Notes: generated from the letters alone by a model not told the origin. Shown: positions 44,598 through 54,520, numbered from the stretch's first letter. The stretch is DNA of 64,000 bases from Microbulbifer hainanensis (GCF_014904735.1 NZ_JACZCR010000033.1:230283-294282); one strand, 5' to 3'. Numbers and translations: made by a program.

Positions 44598-45773
44598 ATG
44601 TTGCGCAAGGGAATCTTCTGGGTACACCTCGTCAGCGGGGTGGTGGCCGGGTTGGTCATTCTGATGATGTCGGTCACCGGTGTACTGCTGACCTATGAAC
44701 GGCAGATTCTCGCCTGGAGCGATAGCCAGCATTACAGCGCGCAACCGGCACCCGGGCAGGAGCGGCTGCCGCTGGATGATCTGCTGGCAGCATCACTGGA
44801 CAGCGGTTTCGCGCCCAGCAGCGTCTCTGTTTCGGCGGAAGCGGACGCCCCCCTGATACTGCGCCAGGGCCGCGCCGAGAGCCGCTTCATGAATCCTTAT
44901 ACTGGCGAGATCTACCAGCCGGGCAGTGAGCGGCTGGAGGAATTCTTTCATGCGGTGGTGCGCTGGCACCGCTGGTTCAATGCCGGCAACGAACACCGCG
45001 GGTTGGCCCGGGCGATCACCGGCGCGTGCAACCTCGCCTTCCTGTTCCTGGTGCTGAGTGGTCTGTATCTGTGGCTGCCGGCCATCTATCGCTGGAGTAC
45101 TTTCCGGCTGCGCCTCTGGTTTCACCCCAATGCCAAATCCGGCAAAGCGCGGGACTTCAATTGGCACCACGTGTTCGGTTTCTGGATGGCGCTGCCGCTG
45201 GCGGTGATTATCGCCACCGCGACGGTGTTCAACTATTCCTTGGCCAATGGTCTGGTCTTCCGGCTCGCCGGCGAAGAGGCGCCGCAACGCGGGCGCGGTG
45301 GTCCTCCGCGGGGCGGGCGGGACGATGCACCCACAGCGCTGAATCGCGAGGTTTCCCTCGAAAATGCACTGCAGTCCGCTGCGAACCAGAGTGCCGGGTG
45401 GCGCAGCCTGACCGTCGAGTTGCCGCGTGGCGATAACACCCGGGTGGAGGTGCAGGTGGACTGTGGTACTGGTGGCCAGCCGCAGAAACGCTCCAGCCTG
45501 ACCATCGACGGCCGCAGCGGCGAAGTGCTTTCAGCAAAGAGCTTTTCCGATCAGTCCACTGGCCGCCAGTGGCGCTCGTGGATTCGCTTCCTGCACACCG
45601 GTGAAGCTCTGGGCTTCTGGGGGCAGACGCTCGCCGGGTTGGCTTCACTGGCCGCGGTCCTGATGGTTTGGACCGGACTGGCGCTGTCACTGCGTCGTTT
45701 CCGCGCTTTCCTCGATCGACGCCGGCGTCGCCGCGCCGACACGGCTGCCAGCCCGGCAACCGATCCCGCATGA
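44598..45773 (+). CDS. PepSY-associated transmembrane protein (iron-uptake associated)
   Basis: A 391-aa inner-membrane protein with four or more helices: FWVHLVSGVVAGLVILMMSVTGVLLTYERQI, then the family signature FHAVVRWHRWFNAGNEHRGLARAITGACNLAFLFLVLSGLYLWLP, HHVFGFWMALPLAVIIATATVF, and WRSWIRFLHTGEALGFWGQTLAGLASLAAVLMVWTGLAL. Members are often found beside siderophore receptors and are proposed to help reduce or release ferric iron. The start is ATG 44598 with AGGA upstream. A long C-terminal Arg-rich tail ends it. Confidence 0.85.
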   Translation: MLRKGIFWVHLVSGVVAGLVILMMSVTGVLLTYERQILAWSDSQHYSAQPAPGQERLPLDDLLAASLDSGFAPSSVSVSAEADAPLILRQGRAESRFMNPYTGEIYQPGSERLEEFFHAVVRWHRWFNAGNEHRGLARAITGACNLAFLFLVLSGLYLWLPAIYRWSTFRLRLWFHPNAKSGKARDFNWHHVFGFWMALPLAVIIATATVFNYSLANGLVFRLAGEEAPQRGRGGPPRGGRDDAPTALNREVSLENALQSAANQSAGWRSLTVELPRGDNTRVEVQVDCGTGGQPQKRSSLTIDGRSGEVLSAKSFSDQSTGRQWRSWIRFLHTGEALGFWGQTLAGLASLAAVLMVWTGLALSLRRFRAFLDRRRRRRADTAASPATDPA

Positions 45774-45940
45774 TTGCATTGAGCCGGCAGTTGCCATCTG
45801 GCGGCTGCCGGCCGTGCGGCGACTAACTACGGCTCGCGCTTCCTCCATTGGCCGCTCGGGCAATGGATTCCCACTCCAGTACCGCCCTGGAAAAAGAAGG
45901 CAGCGCTAATTCGCGAATGTGGCTTGTCAGCTTTACATTA

Positions 45941-45959
45941 ATAAATGATAATCGTTCGC
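45941..45959 (+). promoter_or_regulatory. Fur box upstream of the siderophore receptor
   Basis: The core AATGATAATCGTT (45944-45956) matches 12 of 13 positions of the Fur consensus AATGATAATCATT. It lies about 57 bp before the receptor start, supporting iron repression of the receptor and of the dioxygenase gene downstream. Confidence 0.75.
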
Positions 45960-46015
45960 ATTAGCTTTGCTAATAACGCTGAATCATCAATAACATCTCG
46001 TTGGGGTTAATCATC

Positions 46016-48235
46016 ATGACCAAGTTGCCGAGTGCAATGGATAAACTCGCACCGCTCGATTCCATGGACGCATTCAAGGTAAAGCCGCTGGCCAAAAATT
46101 TCGCCAGGATTCCACTGGCGGCGGCCATGGCCAGTACCTTGATTGCCGGCGCCCAGGCGCAGGAAGTGGCAACCGCCATAGACAGTGAGCGCGCGCCGGA
46201 AGAAGTGCAGGTTGTGGATCAGCAGGAGGAAGAGGCGCCCAGTTCCGTCAAGTTCCCGCGCCCGCTGCTGGATACTGCACAAACCATCAACGTGATTTCC
46301 GAAGAGGTCATGCAGCAGCGCGCCGCCACCACACTGCGCGACGTGCTGCGCAATGTGTCCGGCATCAGCATGCAGGCCGGCGAAGGTGGAACGCCCGCCG
46401 GTGACCAGTTTGCCATCCGCGGCTACAACGCGCGCACCGATATTTTTGTCGACAACGTGCGTGACTTCGGCGGCTATACCCGCGACCCGTTCAACCTCGA
46501 ACAGGTGGAAGTGGTCAAGGGGCCGTCTTCCGATTACTCGGGACGCGGTTCCACAGGTGGTTCGGTAAACCTGGTGAGCAAGTCGCCCCGCATGGCCGAC
46601 TCTACCAGTTCCAATATCATTGCCGGCACCGACAATTACCACCGCGCCACTCTGGATGTGAACCGCACTCTGGAGGGAATCGATAACGCCGCAGCACGGG
46701 TTAACCTGATGGTGCACGACCAGGATGTGGCGGGCCGCAACGAGGTAAGCAATTCCCGCTGGGGTGTGGCGCCATCGCTGGCGTTCGGTCTGAATACGGA
46801 TACCGAAGTGACATTGAGCCTGTTTCATATGGAGCAGGACAATGTGCCGGATTACGGTATTCCCTGGGTACCCTCCAACAACGAGGCGCTAGCCGAGTAC
46901 GCCGATCAGCCGGCACCGGTAGATTTCGAAAACTGGTATGGCCTCAAGTCGCGGGATTTCGAGCAGACCGAAACTACGCTGGGTACGGTGCAGGTTGAAC
47001 AAAAACTCGGTGATAACGCCAGCCTGCGCAATGTCACTCGCGTTGGCACCACATATCGTGATTCCTTTATCACCGCGCCGCGATTTGCCAGTATCGACAG
47101 CAGCGATATCCGTCGTACCGACCGCAAGTATCGCGACCAGGACGACGACATCGTCAGCAACATGACGGATCTTTCCCTGACCGTGAATCCCGGTGAGCGC
47201 TGGGAGCACAAGATCCTGCTGGGTGCGGAAGTCAGCCTGGAAGGGGAGAAGCGCTACACCCAGGAAAATCTCGGCGGAGATTCCCAGGCCACGGACCTGT
47301 TCAACCCCAACCCGAACGATCCGGTGCTGGAGAACTACCAGCGCACCGGCACTTTCAGCAAGGCGGATTCCACCACGCTGGCAGCTTACCTGTCTGATTC
47401 CGTGCAGATCACCGAGCAGTGGCAGGTGAACGGTGGCCTGCGTTACGACCACTTCGAACTGGAATACACGCCGGACGGCAGCCCGCTGATGGAGCGCACC
47501 GATTCCATGTTGAGTTACCGTACTGGCGTGGTGTTCAAGCCTGTGGAAGAGGGTACTTTCTACCTCGGCTACGGCACTTCGTTTAACCCGACGGCGGAGG
47601 CTCTGTCCATATCCACCAGCAGCCGCCAGCCCGGCATTGCTGACCTGGATCCGGAAGAAAACCGCAGTGTCGAGCTGGGTACCAAGTGGCAGGTGGCCGA
47701 TGGCAACCTGTTGCTGACGGCCGCGCTGTTCCGCACCGATAAGGTCAATGCGCGCACGCAGGATCCGGATGATCCCAACGATGTGCTGGTGCTCGACGGC
47801 GAGCAGCGTGTGCAAGGGGTTGAACTGGGTGTCGCCGGCTCACTGACCGAGCGCCTGAGCCTCAATGCCGGCTACGTGTTCCTCGATACCGAGGTAATGG
47901 AGAGCAAAGACCCGGAAGAGATCGGCAAGGAGCTGGCCAACTCCCCGGAGCACTCCTTCAATTTGTGGGGCAATTACATCGTCACACAAACGCTGCAGCT
48001 TGGTTTGGGCGCGCAGTATGTGGGGGACCGCTACAACAATACGTCCAACCTGCGCACGGCACCGGATTACTGGATTTTCGAGGCATCGGGTGTTTACGCG
48101 TTCAGTGAAAATATCAGTGCGCAACTCAACCTGCAGAACCTGACCGGTGAAGAGTACATCGACTACGTTGGTGGAGGTCACTTTATCCCGGGGCTGGGTC
48201 GTACTGCGCTGCTGAGCGTGAACTTCAATTACTAA
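46016..48235 (+). CDS. TonB-dependent siderophore receptor (Fiu-like)
   Basis: A 739-aa outer-membrane receptor. An extended signal region ends near AGAQAQ. The plug domain reads PRPLLDTAQTINVISEEVMQQRAATTLRDVLRNVSGISMQAGEGGTPAGDQFAIRGYNARTDIFVDNVRDFGGYTRDPFNLEQVEVVKGPSSDYSGRGSTGG. The barrel ends in aromatic LSVNFNY. It resembles catecholate receptors of the Fiu type. This fits the PiuC/YbiX gene that follows, as in E. coli fiu-ybiX. A Fur box lies upstream. ATG 46016 is preferred over the in-frame TTG at 46001. Confidence 0.9.
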   Translation: MTKLPSAMDKLAPLDSMDAFKVKPLAKNFARIPLAAAMASTLIAGAQAQEVATAIDSERAPEEVQVVDQQEEEAPSSVKFPRPLLDTAQTINVISEEVMQQRAATTLRDVLRNVSGISMQAGEGGTPAGDQFAIRGYNARTDIFVDNVRDFGGYTRDPFNLEQVEVVKGPSSDYSGRGSTGGSVNLVSKSPRMADSTSSNIIAGTDNYHRATLDVNRTLEGIDNAAARVNLMVHDQDVAGRNEVSNSRWGVAPSLAFGLNTDTEVTLSLFHMEQDNVPDYGIPWVPSNNEALAEYADQPAPVDFENWYGLKSRDFEQTETTLGTVQVEQKLGDNASLRNVTRVGTTYRDSFITAPRFASIDSSDIRRTDRKYRDQDDDIVSNMTDLSLTVNPGERWEHKILLGAEVSLEGEKRYTQENLGGDSQATDLFNPNPNDPVLENYQRTGTFSKADSTTLAAYLSDSVQITEQWQVNGGLRYDHFELEYTPDGSPLMERTDSMLSYRTGVVFKPVEEGTFYLGYGTSFNPTAEALSISTSSRQPGIADLDPEENRSVELGTKWQVADGNLLLTAALFRTDKVNARTQDPDDPNDVLVLDGEQRVQGVELGVAGSLTERLSLNAGYVFLDTEVMESKDPEEIGKELANSPEHSFNLWGNYIVTQTLQLGLGAQYVGDRYNNTSNLRTAPDYWIFEASGVYAFSENISAQLNLQNLTGEEYIDYVGGGHFIPGLGRTALLSVNFNY

Positions 48236-48256
48236 TTTCATTAGGGGAAATTAAGC

Positions 48257-48934
48257 GTGCTGTTGGAAATTCCCGAAATCCTCCGCCCGCAACAGGCCGC
48301 CGACATGAAGGCGACCCTGTTGCAGGCAGAGTGGGTGGATGGCCGGGTGACTGCCGGACACCAGTCTGCACAGGCGAAGCAGAATCGGCAGTTGCCGGAA
48401 GGCTCTCCCGCAGCGCGGGAGTGCGGCGATGTAATTCTGAAGGCGCTCGCCCAAAGTGGCCTGTTTATGTCGGCGGCGTTGCCGCAGCGCGTGTTCCCGC
48501 CACTGTTCAATCGCTACGAGGGCGGAGAGCATTTTCACAACCATGTGGACAATGCCATCCGGCGTTTGCCGACTGGAGGACAGATCCGCACGGATCTGTC
48601 GTGCACGCTGTTTCTCTCCGAGCCGGATGAATATGAAGGCGGTGAGTTGCTGATCGACGACACCTACGGTGCGCACAAGGTCAAGTTGCCCGCGGGATCG
48701 CTGGTGCTGTATCCGTCCACCAGCCTGCACCGGGTCACCCCGGTGACGGCGGGCAGCCGCATCTGTTCATTTTTCTGGCTGCAGAGCCTGGTGCGCGATG
48801 ACGGCCAGCGTACGCTGCTCTTCGATCTGGATATGTCGATCAACCGCCTACGTCAGGAGGTGGGTGAGCACGAGGCGATCGTCGCGCAGACCGGGGTCTA
48901 CCACAACTTGCTGCGGCGCTGGTCGGAACCCTGA
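48257..48934 (+). CDS. Fe(II)/2-oxoglutarate PKHD-type hydroxylase (PiuC/YbiX)
   Basis: A 225-aa dioxygenase with intact iron ligands: H96-x-D98 in HFHNHVD, distal H158 in [10 protein letters not shown] and the 2-oxoglutarate Arg168. The C-terminal LLRRW ending is usual. PiuC/YbiX proteins are regularly co-encoded with catecholate siderophore receptors. Their substrate is not known. The start is GTG 48257, supported by GGGGAA at 48244-48249; it follows the receptor by 21 bp. Confidence 0.92.
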   Translation: MLLEIPEILRPQQAADMKATLLQAEWVDGRVTAGHQSAQAKQNRQLPEGSPAARECGDVILKALAQSGLFMSAALPQRVFPPLFNRYEGGEHFHNHVDNAIRRLPTGGQIRTDLSCTLFLSEPDEYEGGELLIDDTYGAHKVKLPAGSLVLYPSTSLHRVTPVTAGSRICSFFWLQSLVRDDGQRTLLFDLDMSINRLRQEVGEHEAIVAQTGVYHNLLRRWSEP

Positions 48935-48975
48935 TCATTGCACCTTCCCCGATTTTCCCAGACCCGCAATTTTTT

Positions 48976-49006
48976 AGGCGAACTCCGGTTCGCCTTTTGA
49001 TTTTTT
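48976..49006 (+). terminator. Terminator of the receptor-piuC operon
   Basis: The stem AGGCGAAC (48976-48983) pairs with GTTCGCCT (48988-48995), loop TCCG, followed by TTTT and a second T-run. It lies 40 bp after piuC and works on the plus strand only. Confidence 0.85.
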
Positions 49007-49041
49007 ATCGAGCCGGTGCAGGAGGAACGGCGGGGCTGGAT

Positions 49042-49959
49042 TTAGATACCGCGAATACCGTTCAGGCTGCCGAAGCAGGTGTTGCGCGCTGTCTCAAAGA
49101 AGTCCCGTAAAAATGCCTGTTCCAGCATCTCTTCCCGCACTGCGGCATAGAGTGTGCTCCATAAGCCTTCTTTCCCCAGTCGTAACTGGCTGACAAAGCC
49201 CTTTTGCAGGTATTCGTGCAGCGCCCAGTTAGGGAGCGCACACACACCGCGTCCACTCACCACCAGCTGGACCATCATCACTGTCAGTTCCACCGTGCGG
49301 ATATCCGCTGGCTCGATGCTGGCCGGCTCGAGAAAGTGCTGGAAAACATCCAGCCGCTCGCGCTCGACCGGATAAGTGATCTGTATTTCGTCAGTCAGGT
49401 CTTCCGGGGTGACCCATTTCTTTTCTGCCAGTGCGTGTTTGCGGCTGACCGCAAGGCACATTTCAAAACTGAACAGCGGCTCGTAGTGGATGCCTTTCAG
49501 GGATTCATCCGGATTGCTGGTAACCACCAGGTCGAGGTCCCCGCGCACCAGCGCCGGCAGCGGGGCGAAATGGAAGCCGCTGGACAGGTCCAGTTCAACT
49601 TCCGGCCAGTCGTCCCGGTAGGCATCCAGTGTCGGCATCAGCCACTGGTAGCAGCTGTGGCACTCGATGGCGATGTTCAGGCGACCCGCCTGTCCGGACG
49701 CCAATCGCGCCAGATCCCGCTGGGCGACGGCCACTTGCGGTAAAACGTTATCCGCCAATTGCAGCAGGCGCAGCCCGGCGCTGGTAAAGCGCAGTGGGCG
49801 CGATTTGCGCACGAACAGTGCCTGCTCGTGGCGGTCTTCCAGTTCGCGAAACAGGTGGGACAGGGCGGACTGGGTCAAGTGCATGCGCTCGGCGGCGCGC
49901 ACCATGCTGCCGGTCTCCCGCAGCAGCGCCAATGCCTTCAAATGCCGCAATTCAATCAT
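49042..49959 (-). CDS. metR: LysR-type regulator MetR
   Basis: A 305-aa LysR family activator. The N-terminal helix-turn-helix is MIELRHLKALALLRETGSMVRAAERMHLTQSALSHLFRELEDRHEQALFVRKSRPLRFTSAG, with the effector domain FAPLPALVRGDLDLVVTSNP. MetR uses homocysteine to activate metE. It is divergent from metE, 130 bp apart, the classic arrangement. Confidence 0.93.
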   Translation of the reverse strand: MIELRHLKALALLRETGSMVRAAERMHLTQSALSHLFRELEDRHEQALFVRKSRPLRFTSAGLRLLQLADNVLPQVAVAQRDLARLASGQAGRLNIAIECHSCYQWLMPTLDAYRDDWPEVELDLSSGFHFAPLPALVRGDLDLVVTSNPDESLKGIHYEPLFSFEMCLAVSRKHALAEKKWVTPEDLTDEIQITYPVERERLDVFQHFLEPASIEPADIRTVELTVMMVQLVVSGRGVCALPNWALHEYLQKGFVSQLRLGKEGLWSTLYAAVREEMLEQAFLRDFFETARNTCFGSLNGIRGI

Positions 49960-49992
49960 CTTTAGAAATATTCATGTTTTAGGCAAAAAATA

Positions 49993-50005
49993 TGAAATTG
50001 ATTGA
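49993..50005 (+). promoter_or_regulatory. Possible MetR-binding site
   Basis: TGAA-ATTGA-TTGA resembles the MetR consensus TGAA-N5-TTCA with one mismatch. It lies between metR and metE, about 90 bp before the metE start. Weak evidence from sequence alone. Confidence 0.4.
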
Positions 50006-50091
50006 ATATGAGGCGGCCCGCAGAATCAACCCCGAATTTCGACAGCCACCGCCGGGCAGGCGATGGCATCAATGGATTTGGGGAAACTCTG

Positions 50092-52341
50092 ATGGCACAG
50101 ACACATATTCTTGGTTACCCGCGCATCGGCGCGCAGCGCGAACTGAAGAAAGCCCTGGAGGCATATTGGCGCGGTGACGTCACGCAGGCGGAACTGCTAC
50201 GGGCGGGTGCCGCGATCCGCCGCGACAACTGGAAGGCGCAGCACGATGCGGGCCTGGATCTGGTCACGGTGGGGGATTTCGCCTGGTACGACCAGTTGCT
50301 GAACCACACGCTGCTGTTCGGTGCCGTGCCGGCGCGCTTCAGCGAGGGCGCCGCCGACAACCGACTGGATCAGTATTTCCGCCTGGCGCGCGGCCGCGCG
50401 CCGTCCGGCGAGCCGGCGGCGGCCAGTGCGATGACCAAGTGGTTTGATACCAATTACCACTACCTGGTGCCGGAATTTGCCGCCAACCAGGAATTTACTT
50501 TGGATAGCAGTTGGCTGCTCGACGAGGTGCGCGAGGCGCAAGGGGAAGGCCATGCCGTCAAGCCGGTCATTATCGGGCCGCTCACTTACCTGTGGCTCGG
50601 GCGCAGCGACGGGGATGCCCTGGCGTTGTTGCCGCAACTGCTGCCCTGCTACGAGCAGTTGCTGCGGCAGCTGGCGGATATCGGCGTGGAATGGGTGCAG
50701 ATCGACGAGCCAATTCTCGGTCTGGACCTGCCGGCGGCATGGCGCGACGCATTTGCGCCGGCCTATGCACAGATCGGCGGTGCCGCAACGGCGATCAGGC
50801 TGTTGCTCGCCAGCTATTTTTCCCCGCTGCGGGAAAACCTGTCCCTTGCGTTTTCGCTGCCGGTAGCCGGTGTCCACATCGACTGCGTGCGCGCGCCCGA
50901 AGAGTTGCCCGCGGCCGTGGAAACCCTGGGAGCGGAGCAGGTACTGTCGCTGGGGGTGCTGAACGGGCGTAATATCTGGCGCGCCGACCTGGGCAGACTT
51001 CAGGCCCAGCTGCAGCCGGTGCAGCAAGCGCTGGGCGAACGCCTGTGGCTGTCGGCCAGCTGTTCACTGCTGCACTGCCCGGTGGACCTCGAAACCGAGC
51101 AGGCGTTGGAGGAAGCAAAGCGGCAGAAGCTGGCCTACGCGCGGCAGAAACTCGACGAGCTGAAGCAGCTGCAAACAATGCTGGATGACGCCAATGCCAA
51201 AATTGCTGAAGGCGATGGAGCGCCCGCTGTCCCCGCAAACACCACTGAGGCACTGGCGGACACCTGGCGCCCGCAGTCCTACGCCGAGCGCGCGCCACTG
51301 CAGCGGGCGCGCTGGCAGCTGCCGCTGCTGCCCACCACTACCATCGGTTCATTCCCGCAGACGGACCTGCTGCGCGAGGTGCGCAGCCGCTTTCGCAAGG
51401 ACGAGATTTCCCGGACCGATTACGAGGATCACCTGCGCGCGGAAATTGCCGAGGCGATCCGCCGCCAGGAAATTCTCGGTCTCGATGTGCTGGTACACGG
51501 TGAGGCCGAGCGCAATGATATGGTCGAGTATTTTGGCGAGCAGCTGGACGGCTTCGTGCACACCGGCAACGGCTGGGTGCAGAGCTACGGTTCGCGCTGC
51601 GTCAAGCCGCCGGTTATTTTCGGCGATATTTCCCGGCCGCAACCCATGACCGTGGAATGGAGTCGCCACGCCCAGAGCCTGACGAAAAAACCGGTCAAGG
51701 GCATGCTCACCGGCCCGGTGACCATTCTCAACTGGTCTTTCCCGCGTGAGGATATCCCGCGCAGTGAAAGCTGCCTGCAGATTGCGAAAGCGCTGCGGCA
51801 GGAAGTGCTGGACCTGGAAGCCGCTGATATCGGCATTATCCAGATCGACGAGCCGGCTTTGCGCGAGGGCGTGCCGTTGCGCGACTCGGAGCACCGGGAT
51901 TACTTCGACTGGGCGGTGGCCTGTTTCCGCTACACCTGTGCCAAGGTGCAGCCGGAGACCCAGATCCACACCCATATGTGTTACAGCAATTTCAACGCGA
52001 TCATGGATGCGATCGTGGCGCTGGATGCGGATGTCATCACCATTGAATCCGCGCGCTCGGAACTGCGTTTGTTGGACGCTTTCGCCGGCCGGCAGGGCGG
52101 CTACCCGAACGAAATCGGTCCGGGTATCTACGATATCCACTCGCCCAATGTGCCGGAGCGTGCAGAGCTGGTTGCGCGGCTGCGCCAGTTGCTGGAAGTG
52201 ATTCCGCGGGAAAAACTGTGGGTGAACCCGGACTGCGGACTGAAGACCCGCAACTGGGCGGAAGTCGGTTCGGCCCTGCTGAATATGGTGGAGGCAGCGC
52301 GCTCGCTGCGCGCCGAACTGGAGGTGGCTGAATCTGCCTGA
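50092..52341 (+). CDS. metE: Cobalamin-independent methionine synthase
   Basis: A 749-aa enzyme transferring a methyl group from methyltetrahydrofolate triglutamate to homocysteine. Start AQTHILGYPRIGAQRELKKALEAYWRG matches the N-terminal domain. The C-terminal catalytic domain holds PTTTIGSFPQT, DVLVHGEAERNDMVEYF and YGSRCVKPP. Zinc ligands are in HTHMCYSNF and NPDCGLKTR. ATG 50092 gives the family length; an in-frame upstream start would add 30 unrelated residues. The divergent MetR gene indicates regulation. Confidence 0.96.
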   Translation: MAQTHILGYPRIGAQRELKKALEAYWRGDVTQAELLRAGAAIRRDNWKAQHDAGLDLVTVGDFAWYDQLLNHTLLFGAVPARFSEGAADNRLDQYFRLARGRAPSGEPAAASAMTKWFDTNYHYLVPEFAANQEFTLDSSWLLDEVREAQGEGHAVKPVIIGPLTYLWLGRSDGDALALLPQLLPCYEQLLRQLADIGVEWVQIDEPILGLDLPAAWRDAFAPAYAQIGGAATAIRLLLASYFSPLRENLSLAFSLPVAGVHIDCVRAPEELPAAVETLGAEQVLSLGVLNGRNIWRADLGRLQAQLQPVQQALGERLWLSASCSLLHCPVDLETEQALEEAKRQKLAYARQKLDELKQLQTMLDDANAKIAEGDGAPAVPANTTEALADTWRPQSYAERAPLQRARWQLPLLPTTTIGSFPQTDLLREVRSRFRKDEISRTDYEDHLRAEIAEAIRRQEILGLDVLVHGEAERNDMVEYFGEQLDGFVHTGNGWVQSYGSRCVKPPVIFGDISRPQPMTVEWSRHAQSLTKKPVKGMLTGPVTILNWSFPREDIPRSESCLQIAKALRQEVLDLEAADIGIIQIDEPALREGVPLRDSEHRDYFDWAVACFRYTCAKVQPETQIHTHMCYSNFNAIMDAIVALDADVITIESARSELRLLDAFAGRQGGYPNEIGPGIYDIHSPNVPERAELVARLRQLLEVIPREKLWVNPDCGLKTRNWAEVGSALLNMVEAARSLRAELEVAESA

Positions 52342-52367
52342 TCGGGACCGTAATCCCTGCAAATGTT

Positions 52368-52388
52368 ACCGGCCTGTGGGCCGGTTTT
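52368..52388 (+). terminator. metE: Terminator of metE
   Basis: The stem ACCGGCC (52368-52374) pairs with GGCCGGT (52379-52385), followed by TTTT to 52388. It lies 26 bp after the metE stop, before the convergent deacetylase gene. Confidence 0.75.
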
Positions 52389-52410
52389 CTTGTTGGCAGT
52401 ATTTTGCCGA

Positions 52411-53598
52411 CTAACGAAGGGCGGTGAGCTGCTTTTCCAGTGCTGCGTCACAGAACACCGGGCGGCCTGCCACGAAAGTCGCCAGCACAGTGCCGTCTTC
52501 GCCGAGCACGGCGAGGTCGGCATCCTTGCCCGGAGCAATGGAGCCGGTGCGCTCATCGATACCGAGGAATTTTGCCGGCGACAGGCTCGCCATATGCACC
52601 GCGTCGCGAAATTCGATACCGGCCAGTTGATGCAGGTTGGCGGCGGCGCGTTCGAGTGTCAGGGTGCTGCCGGCGAGCGAACCGCTGTCGGTGCGGGCGA
52701 CACCAGCCTTGAGGTTGATGTCCATCTTGCCGAGCTGGTAGCGCCCGTCGTCGAGGCCGCCGGCGTTGATACAGTCGCTGATCAGCGTCACCCGCGACGG
52801 GTCCTTCAGTTTGCAGATCATCTGCAGGATGGCCGGGTGCAGGTGTACACCGTCGGCGATGACTTCCACATTGGCGTCGTGCACCAGAACGGCGCCGGTG
52901 CAGCCGGGCTCGCGGTGGTGGATGCCACGCATACCATTGAAAACGTGGACGCCGCCGCAGGCGCCGGCGTCCAGCGCCCCGCGGGTCTGGTCGTAGGTAG
53001 CATCGGTGTGGCCGATCATGACCCTTACGCCGCGGGATTTCAGGTAGGGAATAATATCCATGGCACCATCCACTTCCGGTGCCAGGGCGATGACTTTCAG
53101 TTCGTCGTGGGAAGCTTCCAGCAGGGCATCCATTCGCTCAATGGTCGGTGCGAGGAAGTAGTGGTCGTTGTGGGCGCCCTTGTGCGCACTGGCAAAAAAC
53201 AGGCCCTCGCTGTAACCGCCGAGCACCTGCGCACCGGGCTGGGTCGATTGTGCGGCGCGGCCAAGATTGTCCATGGCGGCCAGGGTTTCCTCCCAGCTGC
53301 TGGTGACGGTGGTGGCGAGAAAGCCGGTGACGCCGTGCCGGGCCAGCGAGCGCGAGATGGTGGCGATGGCCTCGGGCGTAGCATCCATCACGTCGCAACC
53401 TTCGCGGCCGTGGATATGCAGATCGATCAGTCCCGGCAGCAAGGTGGTCCCGGGGAGTTCGACGACAGGGAGGTCGTCGCCCGGTGTTTCGGTAATCGCG
53501 GCAATGCGGCCTTTTTCGATGCGGAGGTAGCGGTCGCTTACTTCTGCCGCCTCGGTAAAAATTTTTGCGGGCCGTAGCGTGTAACTGTCGGAATACAT
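52411..53598 (-). CDS. N-acetyl-hexosamine-6-phosphate deacetylase (NagA/AgaA)
   Basis: A 395-aa amidohydrolase: LLPGLIDLHIHGREGCDVMDAT (metal histidines), FGYSEGLFFASAHKGAH-type segment, GHTDATYDQ, HVFNGMRGIHHREPG and LISDCINAGGLDDG with the catalytic Asp. It would deacetylate GalNAc-6-P (or GlcNAc-6-P). Neighbouring AgaS, AgaZ and GH109 genes favour GalNAc-6-P. ATG 53598 lies 2 bp after the kinase stop; an in-frame GTG at 53604 is possible. It is last in the operon. Confidence 0.88.
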   Translation of the reverse strand: MYSDSYTLRPAKIFTEAAEVSDRYLRIEKGRIAAITETPGDDLPVVELPGTTLLPGLIDLHIHGREGCDVMDATPEAIATISRSLARHGVTGFLATTVTSSWEETLAAMDNLGRAAQSTQPGAQVLGGYSEGLFFASAHKGAHNDHYFLAPTIERMDALLEASHDELKVIALAPEVDGAMDIIPYLKSRGVRVMIGHTDATYDQTRGALDAGACGGVHVFNGMRGIHHREPGCTGAVLVHDANVEVIADGVHLHPAILQMICKLKDPSRVTLISDCINAGGLDDGRYQLGKMDINLKAGVARTDSGSLAGSTLTLERAAANLHQLAGIEFRDAVHMASLSPAKFLGIDERTGSIAPGKDADLAVLGEDGTVLATFVAGRPVFCDAALEKQLTALR

Positions 53599-53600
53599 CG

Positions 53601-54512
53601 TCACTTTCCCAGTGTCTGGCGAGCAAGCAGGGCGGCGCCGCGGGCGCCACTGGCATCGCCAAATTTCGGTGGCGCGATAATAGGGGCGTTGAAACCGGCA
53701 AACAGGTGACTTTCTATTGCCTGTGGTAAATCGCGGTACATTTCCTCGATACGGGACAGACCGCCACCCATCACGATGATGTCCGGGTCATAGGCAATTG
53801 TCAGGTTGGCAAAGGCAGCGCCCAGCAGATCCATGTGAATTTCCCGGGTGGCGATAGCGTCTTTATCGCCGGCGCGCCAGCGTTCGACCAGCGCGGGAAC
53901 ATCGACGGATTCCCCGCAGCGGTGACGGTGCAGGTTGGCGAGGCCTGGGCCGGCGATATATGGCTCCAGGCAGCCAGTAAGTCCGCAGCCGCAGTTCAAC
54001 AGTGGTAACTGGTATTTTTCCCGTAGGGTGGCGGGCAGGGGGTGGTGCCCGTACTCGCCGGCAATTCCCTGGCGGCTGCGGTAGAGATTGCCGTCTACCA
54101 CCAGTCCGCCCGCGGCACCGGTGCCCAGAATCGCGCCATATACATGGGAGTAACCTGCGCCAGCGCCGCCGTGTGCTTCCGATAGCGCGAACAGGCGGCA
54201 GTCATTTTCAACTGCCACCGGGCGTTTCAGGCGCGCGGTTAATGTCTCCGCGACCTTTCTGCCGGTTGCACAGGGAACATTGGCGGAGAGCGAGCGCCCT
54301 CTGGTATCGATCACTCCGGGCATGCCAATTCCGATAATGCCCTGGCAGGCGTATTGCTCGTCCGCGTGTTGGATCAGAGTTACCAGTGTGTCGATAAACT
54401 TCTGGAAGTCATCGACAGGTGTTGCGGTGCGCTGACTGTCCAGCTTGTGCAGGTCGTCATCGAAGCAGGTGAACTCGATCTTGGTGCCGCCGATATCCAG
54501 TCCGTAAATCAA
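53601..54512 (-). CDS. ROK-family N-acetylhexosamine kinase (AgaK/NagK-like)
   Basis: A 303-aa sugar kinase: DIGGTKIEFTCFD (ATP-binding), GIGMPGVID, VENDCRLFALSEAHGGAG (catalytic Asp), GTGAAGGLVVDG and the zinc motif NCGCGLTGCLE of ROK proteins. It would phosphorylate GalNAc or GlcNAc at C6 in the cytoplasm. Tight spacing (8 bp to agaS, 2 bp to the deacetylase) places it in the catabolic operon and favours GalNAc. Confidence 0.87.
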   Translation of the reverse strand: MIYGLDIGGTKIEFTCFDDDLHKLDSQRTATPVDDFQKFIDTLVTLIQHADEQYACQGIIGIGMPGVIDTRGRSLSANVPCATGRKVAETLTARLKRPVAVENDCRLFALSEAHGGAGAGYSHVYGAILGTGAAGGLVVDGNLYRSRQGIAGEYGHHPLPATLREKYQLPLLNCGCGLTGCLEPYIAGPGLANLHRHRCGESVDVPALVERWRAGDKDAIATREIHMDLLGAAFANLTIAYDPDIIVMGGGLSRIEEMYRDLPQAIESHLFAGFNAPIIAPPKFGDASGARGAALLARQTLGK

Positions 54513-54520
54513 CTTTCTGT

